From positions 930,001 through 994,000 of the forward strand of contig CAVZVZ010000002.1 of the NCBI GenBank assembly GCA_963778895.1: a DNA stretch of 64,000 nucleotides, written 5' to 3'. How positions within the stretch are numbered: the first letter of the stretch is position 1; every line of letters begins with the position of its first letter. This stretch comes from CAVZVZ01 sp963778895. Lineage in GTDB: Bacteria > Actinomycetota > Acidimicrobiia > Acidimicrobiales > Acidimicrobilacustridaceae. The position numbers and the translations under genes are program-made. The notes under the pieces were generated by a model. That model had not been told where the DNA came from and did not search any database. It saw nothing but the letters and a program-made list of their open reading frames with translations. Of this stretch, positions 1 to 7,821 are shown one piece after another.

Positions 1-1
1 C

Positions 2-277
2 GAGGCGGCTCGGCTCGGCTTCGACGCCTTCGTGGGCGGGATGCTCGAGACCGCGGTCGGCCGAAGTGTCGCGTTGGCCGTCGCGGCCCAGTCGGCATGC
101 ACGTTGCCGTGTGATGCCGGGCCGACCGCGCGCTACTTCGCCGCCGACATCGGTCCCGTGTTCGTGCCGGACACGAGCGGTGCGCTCCACCCGCCCTCGG
201 GGCCCGGGATCGGCTTGACCCCTGACCCGGTGGCCCTCGAACGCTTCTGCGTCGATCGGGTGATGGTGGTCGCGTGA
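2..277 (+). CDS. menC: o-succinylbenzoate synthase, 3' end (partial)
   Basis: Only the C-terminal ~91 residues are in the window; the frame is open from the left edge. The residues (GGMLET near the start, ARYFAADIGP, then GPGIGLTPDP near the end) match the last barrel strand and C-terminal tail of actinobacterial o-succinylbenzoate synthase, an enolase-superfamily enzyme that dehydrates SHCHC in menaquinone synthesis. The catalytic residues lie upstream of the window, so the call rests on the tail alone. It fits the men genes at 45-52 kb, although it is about 45 kb from them. The stop overlaps a possible GTG start of the next gene. Another enolase-superfamily member, such as a dipeptide epimerase, is the alternative. 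Confidence 0.72.
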   Translation, partial: EAARLGFDAFVGGMLETAVGRSVALAVAAQSACTLPCDAGPTARYFAADIGPVFVPDTSGALHPPSGPGIGLTPDPVALERFCVDRVMVVA

Positions 278-949
278 GTGGTTGGACCGTCGAACACCTC
301 ACCGGCAGAGCCGCACGATCTGCACGGGCGGGATGCGCTGCAGGATCCGAGTAGGCGAGTGAGTGTGCTCGCGGTCGATGGTTCAGCGATGGTGCTCGGC
401 AGCACCCAACGCGACGACATCGTCGACCGACGCGCCGCGCGTCGGCTCGACATCGAGATCGTTCGCCGGCGAACCGGTGGGGGAGCCGTGTTCCTCGAAC
501 CCGCGCAACACGTGTGGGTCGACGTGATGATTCCAAGCGACGACCCGTTGTGGCGCGACGACGTGGCTCATGCCTTCGACTGGCTCGGTCGCGCGTGGGT
601 GGCCGCCCTGGCCGACATCGGCGTCGCCAGTACGACCGTCAACGACAACGCGGTGTGTCACTCGGTGCTCGGTCGCGTGGTCTGTTTCGCCGGCCTTGGA
701 TTCGGCGAGGTCTCGACCGAGCACGGGAAGCTCGTCGGCCTGGCGCAGCGCCGCACGCGCCGAGGGGCGTGGTTCCAGTGCACCGTGCTGCGGCGCTGGG
801 ACACCGCGCCTTACGCCGCCGTGCTCGCACCCGGCCTAGCCGCTGCGGCTGACGATCCCACTGGGGAGCTGGCTGCGATACGTGTGCAGGCGGTAGAGGT
901 GGAGTCCCCCGTGCTGGTCGACGCCTTCGTACGTCAGCTGCCGCACTAG
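274..949 (+). CDS. lipoate-protein ligase A family protein
   Basis: A protein of about 225 residues with the BPL/LplA/LipB fold signature RRRTGGGAVFLEP followed by HVWVDV, then HGKLVGLAQRR, where the Lys would be the catalytic/lipoyl-AMP contact. Family members attach lipoate or octanoate to E2 and H-protein domains. The GTG at 274 overlaps the menC stop and reads a plausible N-terminus (SGWTVEHLTG), but that frame closes at about 354. The rest of the gene continues in the frame entered at 278, so I infer an indel near 305-315. If there is no indel, the gene starts at GTG 278. It is shorter than E. coli LplA (about 338 residues) and lacks its C-terminal domain, as many actinobacterial homologues do. 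Confidence 0.72.
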
Positions 950-1281
950 GGCTCCATCACGACCCAGCCGCGGCGCTGCAGCTCGGCCGCGAGTTGCTCG
1001 GCTGGGATGCCGCGGAGGCGCTGCTCGGCCGCCGAGGGGCGGGGAGCCGGCCGGCTCGGCGCGGCCGCACCCGCCTGTCCGGCGTGCTCGGCGTCCTGCA
1101 GCTGCTCGATGAACGCGTCGGCCTCGTCGCGCGTGAACTTGCCACCGGCTTGTCGTTGCGTGAACCCCATGGGCCCGCGCGCGTCGCGAAAGTCGGTGTG
1201 GCCCGCGTCTTGGAGCAAGCCCAGCAGTTCCCGCACCTGCTTCGCCGTGGCCGGGGGACCCGACTGCTGACCGAACGCCAT
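946..1281 (-). CDS. conserved small hypothetical protein
   Basis: 111 residues starting at the ATG at 1281 (MAFGQQSGPP). The first two thirds (VRELLGLLQDAG, then MGFTQRQAGGKFTRDEADAFI) look like a compact helical domain seen in small actinobacterial proteins of unknown role. The middle is an Ala/Pro/Arg-rich linker and the end (EQLAAELQRRGWVVMEP) is a second short helix. No signal peptide or membrane segment is visible. It converges with the lipoate-ligase-like gene, and their stop codons overlap by 4 bp. I do not recognise a function. An upstream in-frame start at 1332 would only add low-quality sequence. Confidence 0.6.
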   Translation of the reverse strand: MAFGQQSGPPATAKQVRELLGLLQDAGHTDFRDARGPMGFTQRQAGGKFTRDEADAFIEQLQDAEHAGQAGAAAPSRPAPRPSAAEQRLRGIPAEQLAAELQRRGWVVMEP

Positions 1282-1468
1282 GGTCGGCAGTCTCGCGTCG
1301 GGCTGTGACACCGTCGCGCACCCGCACCACAACCGACCCGCTCCGCGGCCACAAGCTCACGTTCGGAGATCGTCCCGGACTCGGGACCAAGTGCTCTGGG
1401 CAATCCGCGTCCATCCGCGTTGAATGAGCGTCGCAGCAAACGGGCGCCTGGCGTCGGGGAGGACAACC

Positions 1469-1864
1469 ATGGAGCAACGCAGCGAACCGACCGGGTGGGT
1501 GGGCTGGATCGCCTTCGCCGGGTTCATGTTGATCATCGGCGGCATCTTCAGCGCCACCTATGGCCTCATCGCCATCTTCAACGACACGTGGGCGGTGTGG
1601 GGCAACCGGGGCGCCGTGTTCCTCGACCTGACCCAGTGGGGCTGGGTGCACCTGATCGCGGGCGTCGTGGTGATCCTGGCCGGCGTCGGCGTCATGACCG
1701 GCAACATCCTGGCCCGTACCATCGGTGTCTTCGTCGCCGGCGTGAGCATGATCGTGAACTTCGCCGCGCTGCCGATCTATCCGGTGTGGTCGATCCTCAT
1801 GATCACGGTCGACGTGCTCGTCATCTGGGCGCTCATCGTGCACGGACGTGAAGTGAGGGCCTGA
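1469..1864 (+). CDS. four-helix integral membrane protein (DUF7144-like)
   Basis: 131 residues from the ATG at 1469 (MEQRSEPTGWVG). Four hydrophobic helices are clear: about residues 11-33, 56-78, 80-100 and 102-125. Motifs such as GWVHLIAGVVVILAGVGV and the WGNRGAVFLDLTQWGW loop resemble the actinobacterial DUF7144 membrane family, whose function is unknown. An earlier in-frame start at 1424 adds a basic stretch without membrane character and is less likely. The gene stands alone and is followed by a strong palindromic hairpin. Confidence 0.7.
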   Translation: MEQRSEPTGWVGWIAFAGFMLIIGGIFSATYGLIAIFNDTWAVWGNRGAVFLDLTQWGWVHLIAGVVVILAGVGVMTGNILARTIGVFVAGVSMIVNFAALPIYPVWSILMITVDVLVIWALIVHGREVRA

Positions 1865-1903
1865 CCCGCACCAGGTCGAGGACCAACAACCGAGCGAAGG
1901 AAG

Positions 1904-1937
1904 GCGCCAGGCCCGTGCGATCGCACGGGCCTGGCGC
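1904..1937. terminator. perfect 17-bp palindrome, likely terminator
   Basis: GCGCCAGGCCCGTGCGA (1904-1920) is followed at once by its exact reverse complement (1921-1937). The transcript would form a very stable hairpin a few bases beyond the membrane-protein gene. There is no T-run after it, which is common for actinobacterial terminators. Its symmetry means it could act in both directions and insulate the dcw operon. Confidence 0.6.
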
Positions 1938-2053
1938 TCATTGCCGCGTCCGTCCTCCCCCGGAAGCTCGATCGCGGTGCACGCGCGCCCAGCCATCACT
2001 GAGGCAGCCCGTGGAGTCACGCGGGGTGGCATGGAGGGCTCGACACTCAAGGG

Positions 2054-2083
2054 TTGACCAGGTGGGGAATAGTGGCGTAAGGT
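2054..2083 (+). promoter_or_regulatory. candidate promoter of the dcw operon
   Basis: TTGACC (2054-2059), an 18-base spacer and TAAGGT (2078-2083) resemble a housekeeping-sigma promoter. The -10 element lies inside the MraZ-box array, so MraZ bound there would block RNA polymerase. The same -35 hexamer and spacing recur before ftsZ. Confidence 0.45.
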
Positions 2084-2101
2084 GGCACGAAATGGGGGAG
2101 A
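2062..2101 (+). promoter_or_regulatory. MraZ operator: four 10-bp direct repeats
   Basis: Four units start exactly 10 bp apart: GTGGGGAATA (2062), GTGGCGTAAG (2072), GTGGCACGAA (2082) and ATGGGGGAGA (2092). MraZ is a ring-shaped regulator known to bind TGG-containing repeats with about one helical turn between them, upstream of its own gene. Position (105 bp before mraZ) and periodicity both match such an autoregulatory site. Confidence 0.7.
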
Positions 2102-2206
2102 GGGGCAACTCACTCCCAGGAAACGCAGTGCCAGCAGTGCGCAAAGGCAGCGGCAGGGGCCACTCGACCAGGGAGCCGGGAGGCGGAAAGCGATGGGGCC
2201 AGGCAG

Positions 2207-2626
2207 GTGTTCGTTGGAACGTTTGAGCATTCGCTCGACGACAAGGGCAGGGTCGTTCTGCCGTCGACGTTCCGCAGCCACCTCGCCGACAAGGGCTTCA
2301 TCTCCCAGCTCGACGACTGTCTCGGTCTCTGGACCGAGGACGGTTTCTCCGAAGTCGCCACGCTCCTCAGCCAAAAAGTCCGCGACGGTCTCGCGTCCCA
2401 GGACGCCATCCGCGCGTTCTCGTCGGCCGCAGCCGAGGTGCGACCGGACACGCAGGGCCGGGTCACCATCCCGCAACGCCTCCGCACCGCAGCTGGCTTG
2501 GTCGGCGACGTCGTGGTCATCGGCCGCATCGAACGCATCGAGATCTGGGATGCGTCGCGCTGGCAGGAGATCAGCGCGACGGCGGACCAGAGCCTGACGG
2601 AAGTCGTCCGGGCCCTCGGTCTCTGA
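2207..2626 (+). CDS. mraZ: transcriptional regulator MraZ
   Basis: 139 residues from a GTG start; the usual MraZ length is about 140-150. The two SpoVT/AbrB-like halves are visible: FVGTFEHSLDDKGRVVLPS near the N-terminus and PDTQGRVTIPQRLR near residue 82, each with the conserved D-x-x-GR-hydrophobic-x-hydrophobic-P motif. MraZ forms ring oligomers that bind repeats upstream of the dcw operon and usually repress it. The repeat array 105 bp upstream is the expected target. mraZ heads the operon, separated from rsmH by about 250 bp that holds a folded leader. Confidence 0.93.
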   Translation: MFVGTFEHSLDDKGRVVLPSTFRSHLADKGFISQLDDCLGLWTEDGFSEVATLLSQKVRDGLASQDAIRAFSSAAAEVRPDTQGRVTIPQRLRTAAGLVGDVVVIGRIERIEIWDASRWQEISATADQSLTEVVRALGL

Positions 2627-2710
2627 AACACAGCAAGCAAAGCAACCGGCAGGAACACGAGGGAAAGGGGAGTCGAGAGGGACGAAGACGCACACCAGAT
2701 GGAGCTGAAG

Positions 2711-2841
2711 CTCCTCGCTCATCGGTAGCCCCCTGAGAGGCAAGATGGAAGGCCCCTACTCCGCCCGCTTCCCATCTAGCTCGATCGGGGAGAAATCCCG
2801 ACGTGCGCCCGCCGATCGGGGGGCTACCGATGAGCGAGGGG
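2711..2841 (+). ncRNA. structured leader before rsmH (mraW RNA motif candidate)
   Basis: Bases 2711-2733 pair with 2819-2841 as a 23-bp helix (one G-U, 21 consecutive Watson-Crick pairs at 2713-2733 with 2819-2839). Smaller hairpins sit inside. AGATGGAAG (2743-2751) faces CTTCCCATCT (2768-2777). GATCGG (2783-2788) pairs with CCGATC (2812-2817), around CGGG/CCCG. A conserved RNA called the mraW motif is known upstream of mraW in Actinobacteria, and place and size agree. I cannot confirm identity to that family by eye. The element ends 34 bases before the rsmH start, so it could act as a leader or attenuator, or mark an RNA-processing site. Confidence 0.6.
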
Positions 2842-2875
2842 TACCTACGAACCAGGGCGGGGCAAGGACCGGGAC

Positions 2876-3820
2876 ATGGCTGGGGAATCCAGTTTCGCTC
2901 ACGAGCCCGTACTGGTCCGAGAGATCACCGAACTCTTCGCACCGGTGCCGGCAGGGGTACTGATCGACGGCACGGTCGGAGGCGGGGGACACGCTCGGGC
3001 ACTGCTCGAGGCGCATCCACAGCTCGAACTGCTCGGTCTGGACCAAGACGACGACGCACTGGCGGCAGCAGCAACGGCGCTCGCTTCCTTCGGTTCACGA
3101 GTTCGGCTCCGCAAAGCGCGCTTCGATCACCTCTCCGAGGTCATGCGAGAAGAGGGGATCGACTTCGCGAGCGCCGTGCTCTTGGACCTGGGGGTCAGTT
3201 CACCTCAGCTCGATCGTCCCGACCGCGGCTTCAGCTATCGCAACGACGGCCCCCTCGACATGCGCATGGATCAGGGCCAGGCGCTCACCGCGGCCACGGT
3301 CGTGAACGAGTACGACACGGCTCGACTGGCCGACGTGCTGCGCACCTACGGCGACGAGCGTTATGCGACGCGCATCGCCGCCGCCATCGTCGCCGCTCGT
3401 CCCGTCCACACCACGACCGAGCTGGCCGACATCGTTCGCAACGCGATTCCCGCGCCGGCTCGCCGTCGCGGCGGTCACCCGGCGCGGCGCACGTTCCAAG
3501 CGCTGCGCATCGAGGTGAACGACGAGCTCGGGATCCTGGCCGCCACGCTCGAGCAGGCCGTCGACGCATTGGCTCCGATGGGCCGGTGCGCGGTGCTGGC
3601 CTACCACTCGGGCGAGGACCGGATCGTGAAGCGGGTCTTCCGCGACGCCGAGACCGGTGGGTGCGTGTGCCCACCGAACCTGCCGTGCACGTGCGGTGCC
3701 GAGCCCAAGGTGCGTCTGCTCAAGCGCGGCGCCCGCAAGCCGACAGCTGCTGAGGTCGAAGCGAACCCACGCGCCGAGAGCGCGCGGTTGCGTGCCGTCG
3801 AGAAGTTGGCCGCCGCGTGA
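2876..3820 (+). CDS. rsmH: 16S rRNA (cytosine-1402-N4)-methyltransferase
   Basis: 314 residues, the normal length. It transfers a methyl group from SAM to N4 of C1402 in 16S rRNA. Visible family motifs are FAHEPVLVREI at the N-terminus, the SAM-binding DGTVGGGGHARALL near residue 32, LLDLGVSSPQLDRPDRGFSY near residue 102, and AYHSGEDRIVKR near residue 240. ATG 2876 is 34 bases after the folded leader. Its stop overlaps the ftsL start (GTGATG), indicating translational coupling within the dcw operon. Confidence 0.96.
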   Translation: MAGESSFAHEPVLVREITELFAPVPAGVLIDGTVGGGGHARALLEAHPQLELLGLDQDDDALAAAATALASFGSRVRLRKARFDHLSEVMREEGIDFASAVLLDLGVSSPQLDRPDRGFSYRNDGPLDMRMDQGQALTAATVVNEYDTARLADVLRTYGDERYATRIAAAIVAARPVHTTTELADIVRNAIPAPARRRGGHPARRTFQALRIEVNDELGILAATLEQAVDALAPMGRCAVLAYHSGEDRIVKRVFRDAETGGCVCPPNLPCTCGAEPKVRLLKRGARKPTAAEVEANPRAESARLRAVEKLAAA

Positions 3821-4396
3821 TGATGCCGCGCCAGAGCCCGGCCCGCGCCCCGGAGCGCAAGGGCCCAGAGCGTCAAGGAACAGCCAAGCCGAAGCGACCC
3901 GAGCTCCACGTCGTCGAGCCCAAGCGCGACCGGATCCGACCGGCCCGCGTCGGCACCATCGCCGGTGTCCTCCTGTTCCTGGCCCTGTTCGCGCTGGCGG
4001 CGTTCCAGACGGTGCTCATCCGTGCGCAGGACCACCTCGACAATCTGAACAGTGCAGTCGCACAGCAGACCGATCTCGATCAACAGCTCAAGCTGCAGCT
4101 GGCCGACCTGCAGTCGCCCGAGCACATCGCGCAGGTCGCCCGCGATCGGCTGGGCATGATCGCCCCGAACACCGTGACCTTCCTGGAGCCGACGCCGCAG
4201 GACGACGCCAACGCCACCTACGTCGCACCACCGCCGAAGGCGACGCCTCCGGTGACGACCGCTGCGCCCAAGCCGTCGACCACCACACCGAAGGCGTCCA
4301 CGACCACCACCACCCCGAAGTCGACGACGACGACCACCACCGAAGTCGAACACGACCAAGACCACCACCGCGAAAGTCGGCACGACCGGCCGATGA
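3817..4396 (+). CDS. ftsL: cell division protein FtsL (frame disrupted near its end)
   Basis: About 190 residues: a basic, proline-rich cytoplasmic stretch, one membrane helix (AGVLLFLALFALAAFQTVLI, about residues 49-68), then a coiled coil (LNSAVAQQTDLDQQLKLQL) with the DRLGMI motif, then a Thr/Pro/Lys-rich extracellular tail. FtsL bridges FtsQ and FtsW/FtsI in the divisome. As given, the frame runs on into ftsI. Dropping one base near 4341 in the ACC repeat gives a tail ending KVGTTGR and a TGA at 4394-4396, which overlaps the ftsI ATG. A true fusion is topologically implausible because both parts need a cytoplasmic N-terminus. Confidence 0.82.
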
Positions 4397-6385
4397 CTGC
4401 GACCGTCACCCCCCGCCCACGGACCGCGACGCGCCGAACGCAGGCCCCGCGCTCCCGAACAGGGACCACCCGCCGCCCGCCGACTCCACCTCGCCCACCG
4501 GCCCCACCGTCGCGATCGAACAAGTCGCGTGTTCGGCTGCTCTGGCTGCTGGCCGTGGTGTTCGTCGGGTTCGTGCTGCTCGCGTCGAAGCTCGCGGACC
4601 TCCAGGTGTTGAACCCGGGCCGCTATCGCGAGGTGGGGGAGGAACAGCGCACCTTCTCCCAACGCATCGCCGCCGATCGCGGCACGATCTACGACCGCAA
4701 CGGTGTCGAGCTGGCCATGTCCAAGCCGGCGCAGTCCGTGTTCGTCGACCCCACGATGATCGATGATCCGTTCGTGGCGGCGTCCGCTGTCGCGCCGATC
4801 CTCGGCCTGGACGAGCGCGACGTCGAACAGAAGATGCGCAGTGACGGCCGCTTCGCGTATCTGGCTCGCAAGGTGACCGACGAGCAAGCCCAGAAGGTGT
4901 CGGCACTGGGCTTGAAAGGTGTCTCGCTCGTCGAGGAGCCCGAGCGATACCACCCGTCGGGCGACATGGCCCGCTCGATCCTCGGTGGTGTCGATGTCGA
5001 CAACAACGGGCTGTCGGGTCTCGAGCAGTCGTACGGCGATCAGCTGACCGGCAAACCGGGCGAGGTCGTGTTCGAGCGCAATCCCGAAGGCCGCACCATC
5101 GCCGTGGGCGACCACGAGATGGTGCCCGCCGTGAAGGGCGACGACGTGGTGCTGACGCTCGACCGTTCGCTGCAATACGAGTCAGAACGCATCCTCGCCG
5201 AACAGGTGCAGGCCACGAACTCCAAGGGCGGAATCGCGATCGTCACCAAGCCCGCGACCGGTGAGATCCTCGCCATGGCGAACATGGTGCGAGATGGTGA
5301 CCCGGCTACCGGTGGTACGGGCAAGATCGTGCCGGGCACGAACAACGCCGCGGTGACCACGACGTACGAGCCGGGCTCGGTCATGAAGCTGGCCACGGTC
5401 GGTGCTGCACTCGAGCGGGGCGTCGTCTCGCCGCAGACGAAGATCCAGGTCCCCCCCGTGCTGCGCGTCGGCGACGCCGACTTCAAGGACGCCGAGGACC
5501 ACGGCACCGTGGACTGGACCACCACCGAGGTGCTGTCCCATTCGTCGAACATCGGGACGATCAAGATCGCCCAACAGCTGGGCAAGCAGCCCCTCTACGA
5601 CACGCTACGCGCCTTCGGGTTCGGTACCAAGACCGCTCTCGGTTTTCCCGAACGAGCTCGGTGGGGTCGTACCCGACCCGAACAACCCGAGCCAGTGGTG
5701 GTCCACCTCGATCGGTACGGTGCCGATCGGCCAAGGCGTGTCGGTCACCCCGCTGCAGATGCTGCTCGCCTACAACGTCGTCGCCAACGGCGGAACCTAC
5801 GTCGAGCCGCGACTCGTGCACTCGACCATCGACGCCAACGGCGGGGAGCATCCCGTCGCGATCGACAGCGGCCGCCGCGTACTCTCACAGGCGACGTCCG
5901 ATCAGCTCAACCTGATGCTCCGCGACGTGGTGGTGGAAGGCACGGGTAAGAACGCCGCTGTGGCCGGCTACACGCCGGCCGGCAAGACGGGCACGTCGCG
6001 GAAGGTGCAACCCGGTGGCGGCTACGTCGATCAGTTCGGCGTCACGAAGTACCAGTCGACCTTCGTCGGGTTCGTACCGGCGGAGCAGCCGGCGTTGTCG
6101 ATCATCGTGATCATGGACGAGCCCGGTGGTGGGCAGTACACCGGCGGTGCCGTGGCCGCCCCGGCATGGTCGAAGATCGCCTCGTTCGCGTTGCAGCACG
6201 TGGGTGTGCCGCCGCCGCTCACCGATGCCCCTGCCGGTGGTGTTGCCGCCGCGGCGTCCCAGAACGCAAGCGGCAAGGTGCGAGGGATGCCGGCGGAGCA
6301 GGCGCCGCCTCCGCCGATCCCCGATACGACCGAGCCGACATCGACGTCGTCGACGTCCACCACGCAGCCCAAGAAGTCTCGCTAG
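4393..6385 (+). CDS. ftsI: peptidoglycan transpeptidase FtsI / PBP3 (frameshifted)
   Basis: About 660 residues: a basic proline-rich cytoplasmic tail, one membrane anchor (LLWLLAVVFVGFVLLASKLA), the class B PBP dimerisation region (IAADRGTIYDRNG), then the transpeptidase domain. Catalytic motifs are complete: SVMK in YEPGSVMKLATV (near residue 330), SSN in LSHSSNIG, and KTGTS. It crosslinks septal peptidoglycan together with FtsW. The frame breaks at the TTTTCCC run (5641-5650). Removing one base rejoins GFP with NELGGVVPDPNNPSQWW and the rest of the domain. The C-terminus is a Ser/Thr-rich tail ending QPKKSR. The start ATG overlaps the restored ftsL stop. Confidence 0.92.
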
Positions 6386-6396
6386 GAACCGCGGCG

Positions 6397-7821
6397 ATGC
6401 TGCTCGCCACCGCCATCGCCGGGCTCGATCGTGCGGAGATCCTCGGTGATGCCCACGACGTCTCGATCACCGCGGTCGACTACGACTCGCGTCGCGTCGA
6501 GAGAGGCAGTTTGTTTTGCTGTGTGGTTGGCGCGCAGCAGGACGGTCATGACTTCGCGGCCGACGCCGTCGCGCGCGGCGCCGAGGCCTTGTTGGTCGAG
6601 CGTCGGCTTCCGGTCGACGTCGTGCAGGTGCTGGTGCCCGACGTGCGGCTCGCCATGGCGCGAGTCGCGTCGACGTTCCACGGTGACCCGTCGTCCGCGT
6701 TGATCGTCATCGGCGTCACCGGTACGAATGGCAAGACCACGACGGTCCAGTTGCTCTCGAACGTGTTCGCGGCCGCGGGTCTACGAGCCGAGGTGCTGGG
6801 CACGCTCACCGGTGTCCGGACGACGCCGGAGTCACCAGATCTGCAGGCGACGTTGGCGGCGTGGCGCGACGATGGTGTCGACGCCGTGGCGATGGAGGTG
6901 TCATCGCACGCGCTGGCCCTCCACCGTGTGGACGGCACGCGATTCCGCGTGGCGGTGTTCACCAACCTGAGCCGCGACCATCTCGACTTCCACGCGACGA
7001 TGGAGGCGTACTTCGAGGCCAAGGCCGCGCTGTTCCACTCCGACTACGCGGACCGAGCCGTCGTGAACCTGGACAATCCCTACGGTCGCTTGCTCAACGA
7101 CAGCGCGACGATCCCCACCACCGGCTACTCCCTGGCCGATCTCGACGACGTCGAAGTGGGTGCGGAGAGCAGCCAGTTCCGCTGGCGCGGCCGACTCGTC
7201 CGGCTCCCCCTCGGAGGCGCCTTCAACGTGGCCAACGCGTTGGCGGCGGCCGAGGCCGCACGCGCCGCCGGGCTCGACGAAGACGCCATCGCCGAGGGCC
7301 TCGGTCGGCCCGTGGCCGTGCCCGGCCGCTTCGAGGTGATCGAGACCACGCTGCCCTTCACCGTGGTCGTGGACTACGCCCACACCCCTGATGCCCTCGA
7401 GCAGTTGCTCGAATCGGCCCGCGGGGTCGTGGGGAAGGCCCAGGTCACGGTGGTTTTCGGCGCCGGCGGAGATCGTGACGCGACCAAGCGGCCGGCCATG
7501 GGTGAAGTGGCGGCTCGGCTCGCGGATCGAGTAGTCCTGACCGCCGACAACTCACGGGGGGAACCGACAGGAGCGATCATCGACGCCGTGCGCCAAGGAT
7601 TCGACCGGGCCATCCCCCGTCGTGCCACCGACATCGTCATCGAGCCCGACCGCCGCGAAGCCATCGCCACCGCAGTCCGTGTGGCGCGCGACGGTGATCT
7701 GGTGCTCATCGCGGGGAAGGGCCACGAAACGACGCTGACCATCGGCGACGAAGTGATTCCGTTCGACGATCGGCAAGTGGCGCGCGACGAGCTGGCCAAG
7801 CGGGCGGAGGCAACCGGATGA
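6397..7821 (+). CDS. murE: UDP-MurNAc-tripeptide synthetase MurE
   Basis: 474 residues from the ATG at 6397, 11 bases after ftsI. It adds the third stem amino acid to UDP-MurNAc-L-Ala-D-Glu in the cytoplasm. The ATP loop GVTGTNGKTTT lies near residue 108, the carbamylated-Lys region follows, and the C-terminal ligase domain is complete (VVDYAHTPDALE, FGAGGDRDATKRP). The substrate-selecting motif, DNPR in meso-diaminopimelate enzymes, reads DNSR here. The Asn and Arg that contact the substrate remain, so meso-DAP is still most likely. The stop overlaps mraY by 4 bp; no murF lies between, unlike the usual order. Confidence 0.95.
   Translation: MLLATAIAGLDRAEILGDAHDVSITAVDYDSRRVERGSLFCCVVGAQQDGHDFAADAVARGAEALLVERRLPVDVVQVLVPDVRLAMARVASTFHGDPSSALIVIGVTGTNGKTTTVQLLSNVFAAAGLRAEVLGTLTGVRTTPESPDLQATLAAWRDDGVDAVAMEVSSHALALHRVDGTRFRVAVFTNLSRDHLDFHATMEAYFEAKAALFHSDYADRAVVNLDNPYGRLLNDSATIPTTGYSLADLDDVEVGAESSQFRWRGRLVRLPLGGAFNVANALAAAEAARAAGLDEDAIAEGLGRPVAVPGRFEVIETTLPFTVVVDYAHTPDALEQLLESARGVVGKAQVTVVFGAGGDRDATKRPAMGEVAARLADRVVLTADNSRGEPTGAIIDAVRQGFDRAIPRRATDIVIEPDRREAIATAVRVARDGDLVLIAGKGHETTLTIGDEVIPFDDRQVARDELAKRAEATG

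Noticed and set aside
2062..2101. CRISPR-like or minisatellite repeat
   Set aside because: Units are only 10 bp with loose sequence and no spacers; place before mraZ fits MraZ boxes.
836..2743. Long open frame on the minus strand (about 635 codons) opposite mraZ and its upstream region
   Set aside because: Composition is Arg/Pro/Gly/His-rich without any domain, and it lies antisense to recognisable genes. High-GC DNA leaves long antisense frames open by chance. The same applies to minus-strand frames at 3601-5175, 7374-8918, 13865-15409, 15223-17016 and 32005-33855.
3817..5949. A natural FtsL-FtsI fusion protein
   Set aside because: Membrane topology does not allow it, and a one-base correction restores the standard stop/start overlap. 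The ftsI frame is broken again 1.3 kb later in the same manner.
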